DNA of 36,079 nucleotides from Pleurotus djamor (taxonomy: Eukaryota; Basidiomycota; Agaricomycetes; Agaricales; Pleurotaceae), in the NCBI GenBank assembly GCA_029747585.1, contig JAPEVF010000467.1, positions 1 through 36,079 on the forward strand, in the 5' to 3' direction. The translations under genes and the position numbers were made by a program. Each line of letters begins with the position of its first letter. Position 1 is the stretch's first letter. The notes below the pieces were generated by a model. That model made no database searches. It saw nothing but the letters and a program-made list of their open reading frames with translations, and was not told the DNA's origin. Positions 32,249 through 36,079 of the stretch are shown piece after piece.

Positions 32249-32682
32249 GCTGCTTTTGCAGATGACAGGATGTGGGTGGACTGGATTGGGTCTGTGGTTA
32301 GACTGATGCTTTGTGGAGACGCGACTTGCGGTGGTTGTGTCAAGAAGTGCCGAGTGCCAAGGAAAACCCCAATTTGAATTCTGATCGACAATCAGGTGAT
32401 CGCTCGCTCTCAGGAGCGCCTCCTGAGTGAGCCATGTTTTTTTTTTTGCGGCCTTGATCACAGCCTTGATTGCACACCGCAATTCTTCTCAAATTCGAGG
32501 ATACACGTTTATAGATCCTTAAATTCGTAGTGTAAGAAGGAGAGACGGGGCTCGACGCACTCGTCGAAGATCGCCGGGCCACCAACCTCTTACTTCAAAA
32601 AGCAGCCCCGAGCGTACAAGTCCACTTTTTCACTGTTAATTATCGACCGCCATGACGACATTATCTACCAATTCCTAACCCT
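32249..32682. other. Intergenic region upstream of FunK1-2, downstream of amylase
   Basis: About 430 nt. It holds an inverted repeat (32409-32427) and a run of 12 T (about 32437-32448). Part of it matches the FunK1-1 upstream region. No gene is supported. Confidence 0.55.
32409..32427. repeat. Perfect inverted repeat, 8-bp arms, 3-nt loop
   Basis: CTCAGGAG and CTCCTGAG flank CGC, about 160 nt upstream of the FunK1-2 start. The related block upstream of FunK1-1 keeps the left arm but only part of the right arm. Confidence 0.55.
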
Positions 32683-35109
32683 TCACTTCCATTCACTGCT
32701 GACGGTCTGGGATCCAGACGACCCCGTTTTCATCTCCCGGTTCGGACCCGATTCGAAGATGAACTGAGTTCTTTAGCACAAGGCACAACATACATAAGGT
32801 GTAGAAGGGCTTACGCTTCCATCCGACTCTTTACGGACAAACTTGTACTGAAAGGTTGTGTTCGCAGGGAGATTCACAGTGGTAAGCCAGACGGGATAGG
32901 TCGATGAGGAGAGGGCGATCTAGATGAGATGGATGTGAATATAATAGCTGAGCATTGATCAATCAAGCCACTGACTGCTGCCGCCGGTACCCATGTCCCT
33001 AACTGCGAGATTGAACCTGCGAGGAAGATATTCTAATAGAGTAGGATCCTTTTCAGTCACTATTACATGTGCACAAGAAGATATACTCACTTCTCCCAAG
33101 GCAGTTATCGCGTTCTCTTCGAAAGTAACCGCCACGGAACCACACCCGTCATTATTGTCAGTTCCCGAACCTTCGGCACCGGTATGTATGGCAAAAGCAC
33201 TTCGAGCAGGAACGGTCACGCTGAATGAACCGTCCGACACGGTGACGCTGGAAGAAACGATCTCAATTTTATGCCCATACCCTTATGAATGACACTTACG
33301 ACGAGCCAGAGCATTTTTTCGAANTTAGCTTTGCCGCTGATGACGTCACAGTACGATCCATCAGGCATCGACGTTGTGAAGATCACGCTCCATGCTGTAT
33401 CGGCGTTGTTGATCGCAACGAATCCTGCGTCACCTGAAAAATAAAGGAAATTGTCTTTCAAAAACAATATTGAACAAAGCCCTTGCACAAGCATACCTCG
33501 ACCGAAGGCTATCTGCTGGCTCTGGGGAGAGACCCAGTTCGTGATAGGCGCAGAGCCAACTGTATTCCTGAATCCAACCATTCCGGAGAAAGCGATCCAC
33601 CGGTGTTGACATAGCCAACCATTTGCACCTCCCGTATCAGAGCATGTGCCAACGCCGCCATTTGGTGCGCCGGCATCGATGTCAGTGAAGCCCGAGTAGC
33701 TAGACAGGATAGTAGGTGTTCCATATGGGTGTGCCAGGGAGAAGATTGTCGCCGTGACGTATGTGTTCGAAGGAGAGTTGGCGTTGAGGGAGCCGCCGTT
33801 ACGCTCAGTGTCATGATTAGCAACAAAGACGTTGGCACCATCGCCAGACACCCAACCTAGGGACGTTGGATGAGTTTTCTTATCAAGGATCATCTCAAAC
33901 ATACCTCGATTGTCAAGGTCTTGTAGGCTGAAAATACCGCCACCAAGGAAAGTGTTCCTTAATTCCTCAGTGTATCGAAATCTATGACGTCCGTCAGACG
34001 AGTTCGCTGACATTGACACCAAGACCTACTCTTGGACGTCCCCATTATTCACATACTCTGACGGCTGCACAACGTCTCCGCCTCCGAAGATGACTTCTTG
34101 AGTGACGTAAAACGGTCCACTGACCCGCGAAAGAATATCGGCCAGGTCAGCCGATGCGATGTCTAGCAGAATTCGATTATCAAGAAGCTCCATGACCATG
34201 TGGGGGTGGAAAGCTTCGCTGCATCGAGGCGGAACCCATCAACGCCGAGCGAACGCAAATCGTTAGCATACTCCGCGAGACGACCGCGCACGTAGTCTGT
34301 GTCGGTTGCCAAACTGAGCTCTGCGAATTAGTATCGATTGGATCTGGCTAGAGCTGGGACTTAGACTGACTCTGCTAGACCAACCAATTGACAGGTCTGA
34401 ACTTCAAGTCTGTTTCCGTAGTCAACGATGTTATCGCCCTCTTCTAAGCCACAATGATGGAAATCCTGTATCAAATGAGAACAACTTCCAGTCACGACAT
34501 GAACGTTGAACGTTTAAACGCCAACCTGCACTTGGTATATACCAGGGTAGTTGTAGTGCGAGAACGACGATTCGCCAACGCCTGTACCAGATTCAATGGC
34601 CGCCATATGATTGAATATTGTATCTGTCGGGATCGCTGAGTGAAGAGATCATCACGACACGGGCCATAATTTACGGACCTGCGATGACTTTCACCCCTTC
34701 TGCGTGGCATGTGTTGACCATATTAGCAAACTGAGCCCGATTGCCTCGTTTCGAGTTCAAGGTATACGAGACAGGTTGATAGTCTGTCCACCACTGACCG
34801 CCTTGAATATGCTCGGCTGGCGGGCTCACTAGACAGTCAAGTACATAGTTAAAGCCTATATCTGAGGTGGCAGAACGGGGGGAAAAGCTTGCCTTGGACA
34901 AAGCCGTATCCAGCAGGTCCGATGAAATCAACGCATTCAGTAGCGACACTGTCCCAAGTCCACTCGAACATTTGAATGATCACGGACTTGGTGCCTGTGT
35001 GCTCTTGTGCCTCCAAGTTAGACGTAAACGGTGGCGATTTGAACGCGGCCATCGCTGGCGCAAGGTAAAGAAGAGTTGCGGCAGTAAAAAGAAATGATTT
35101 CGTAGGCAT
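32683..35109 (-). CDS. Secreted GH13 alpha-amylase with C-terminal CBM20 starch-binding domain
   Basis: Predicted endo-acting alpha-1,4-glucan hydrolase. The signal peptide is [21 protein letters not shown]. Thirteen exons (34893-35109 to 32683-32763) total 586 codons with the N at 33324 removed (585 aa). GH13 regions: [21 protein letters not shown] with nucleophile Asp215; III, TQEVIF with Glu241; IV, NHDTERN with Asp304. [14 protein letters not shown] and [12 protein letters not shown] recall subfamily GH13_32 (Streptomyces-type). CBM20 occupies about residues 488-585 ([38 protein letters not shown]). Intron 1 begins GCAAGC, a GC-AG intron. The join after DAAK (34213 to 34162) has an AG acceptor but TT in place of the donor, so the gene may be defective or misread there. 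Confidence 0.88.
33324..33324. other. Ambiguous base N in the amylase
   Basis: Dropping the N gives NSKKCSGSS leading in frame to [18 protein letters not shown]; keeping it breaks the frame. Runs of A/T lie on the same exon segment. Confidence 0.75.
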
Positions 35110-35143
35110 TGAGGCTGTGGTTGGATTCCTCAGAGGCCTATAG

Positions 35144-35151
35144 CTTTTATA
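35144..35151 (-). promoter_or_regulatory. TATA box of the amylase gene
   Basis: On the coding strand it reads TATAAAAG, starting 42 nt upstream of the ATG at 35109. This implies a very short leader. Confidence 0.6.
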
Positions 35152-35832
35152 CCTAGACGACCACAGCGTCAGTTCAGTAGGCATCAATTCTTGCATCGGA
35201 GCATTGTGAAAGAGTCCGCCATGAAGGCCTCCGAATTCATAGAATAAGATTACCAACTCGGGCGGGTCAGATAGTCGCCCGAGGCGAAGAGGCAGAAGAG
35301 TCAAATGAGTCACGCACCTATGCAAGTCATGATCACCTGGAACGAGAATCGACGGTATTTCCTGATCCCAACAAGCGGTTCAGCTGGCTTTGGGGCTACT
35401 GAGCACACGGGACCAAACTCGTGAAGCTGTGTTCTTTGCTTCGCATCATTGAGTACGGTTACATTGTCATTGGGAGCGCATGGTCGGAGAAGATCGACGT
35501 CGCAGCTGACTCCGTCATGTAGAATAGGCGTGCGCCGGTTTACGTTCAGGTATAAGTTACCACCGTCGTGGGCGATTTGATGCTCGATGCAAGCTTGATG
35601 CGGGCTGATGTTGGTTGAAAACTCGAAGCGCCCGAGGAGCGCCGATTATGAATTGATCCGAACCCCTGAGAAGATCCTCCTATAAGTACCTGAAGGTTTC
35701 CCTCCTCCAGCCTCTTTGCAAACCTGATGCAATCAAGCACTACGCACTGTCATAGAGCGCTTTTAGCGCGAGCCCCAGTTTCCTAGTGCTGTACATAGCT
35801 CTCTCGAGTCGTTCAGGGTTTTATTTCCGACG
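35152..35832. other. Intergenic region upstream of the amylase
   Basis: About 680 nt presumably carrying amylase control elements. I found no gene; minus-strand frames here have no motif. Confidence 0.5.
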
Positions 35833-36079
35833 ATGAGTACACTGGTAAGTAGCAATTTTCGCCGTGAATGCGGAAAATTCATTGGTCCAACTTCGCCGCC
35901 ATGTCTAGGCACAGCTTTGAGTTTTCCAGGTACAAGTAGAAGACTGAAAGCGGCCCTTTCGATGCTTCTGTCTCAGTGCAGTGTGTTGAAGCAATTGATA
36001 CCGAGGCATATAGAGTAAGTACCCACAGCAGAGACCAGCATGTATGTACGTACACCCGTGCAGTGGATGACAAAACCAC
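35833..36079 (+). CDS. Possible 5' end of an unidentified plus-strand gene
   Basis: An ATG at 35833 is followed after four codons by a textbook donor (CTG then GTAAGT). An acceptor at about 35939 (AAGTAG) would join to an open stretch reading KTESGPFDASVSVQCVEAID in part, ending at AGA then GTAAGT, with a further acceptor at GTGCAG near 36059. The frame stays open to the window edge. No family is recognised, and the first intron (about 95 nt) is longer than usual here. Confidence 0.28.

Noticed and set aside
1..36079. tRNA, rRNA, CRISPR array, transposon ends or reverse transcriptase
   Set aside because: I looked for clover-leaf-like elements, regular repeats, terminal repeats and polymerase motifs and saw none; duplicated genes here lack flanking mobile-element features.

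Overview
The window looks like nuclear DNA of an agaricomycete (mushroom-forming basidiomycete). Genes carry many short introns, mostly 50-65 nt, with GT(A/G)AGT-type donors. The gene content is typical of that group: DUF6533-type seven-helix membrane proteins, FunK1 fungal protein kinases, F-box-like/leucine-rich proteins and a secreted starch-degrading amylase with a CBM20 domain. All names come from motifs and exon joins read by eye; no database search was possible. Splice coordinates may be off by one or two bases in places.

Layout. (1) 1-7.1 kb: a DUF6533-type gene (A) running off the left edge on the minus strand, then four plus-strand genes (E1-E4) for Ser/Thr/Pro-rich proteins. The four share a short motif and a hydrophobic extreme C-terminus. 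(2) 7.4-8.7 kb: a short-chain dehydrogenase/reductase. (3) 9.1-17.4 kb: a two-gene module, coiled-coil protein (P) plus F-box-like protein, present twice on the minus strand. A cysteine-rich secreted protein gene lies between P2 and F-box 2 in the second copy. (4) 18.0-20.3 kb: an S9 acylaminoacyl-peptidase-like enzyme. (5) 20.7-32.2 kb: two FunK1 kinases with matching internal exon lengths flank a fifth E-type gene and a run of DUF6533-type genes (B, a relic D, and C). (6) 32.7-35.1 kb: a GH13 alpha-amylase with CBM20. (7) The last kilobase may hold the start of a plus-strand gene.

How the parts relate. The window is dominated by local duplication: DUF6533-type genes (three recognisable plus a relic), E genes (five), FunK1 (two), P/F-box modules (two). 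Most products are regulatory or surface-type (receptor-like membrane proteins, kinases, F-box proteins). The amylase, the peptidase and the SDR are metabolic neighbours with no visible operon-like link. The candidate undescribed system is the E family: five diverged proteins sharing a motif of the form S-V-x-(I/V)-x-(V/I)-P-x(5)-T-(S/T)-T-(V/L/I)-A-(V/I), no obvious N-terminal signal peptide, and a terminal hydrophobic tail, lying beside DUF6533-type genes at both ends of the window.

Caveats. Five single N bases lie at or near A/T runs. The three in coding sequence (E3, F-box 1, amylase) all act as one surplus base. The amylase also has one internal exon join with no GT or GC donor, and gene B lacks a recognisable 5' end.
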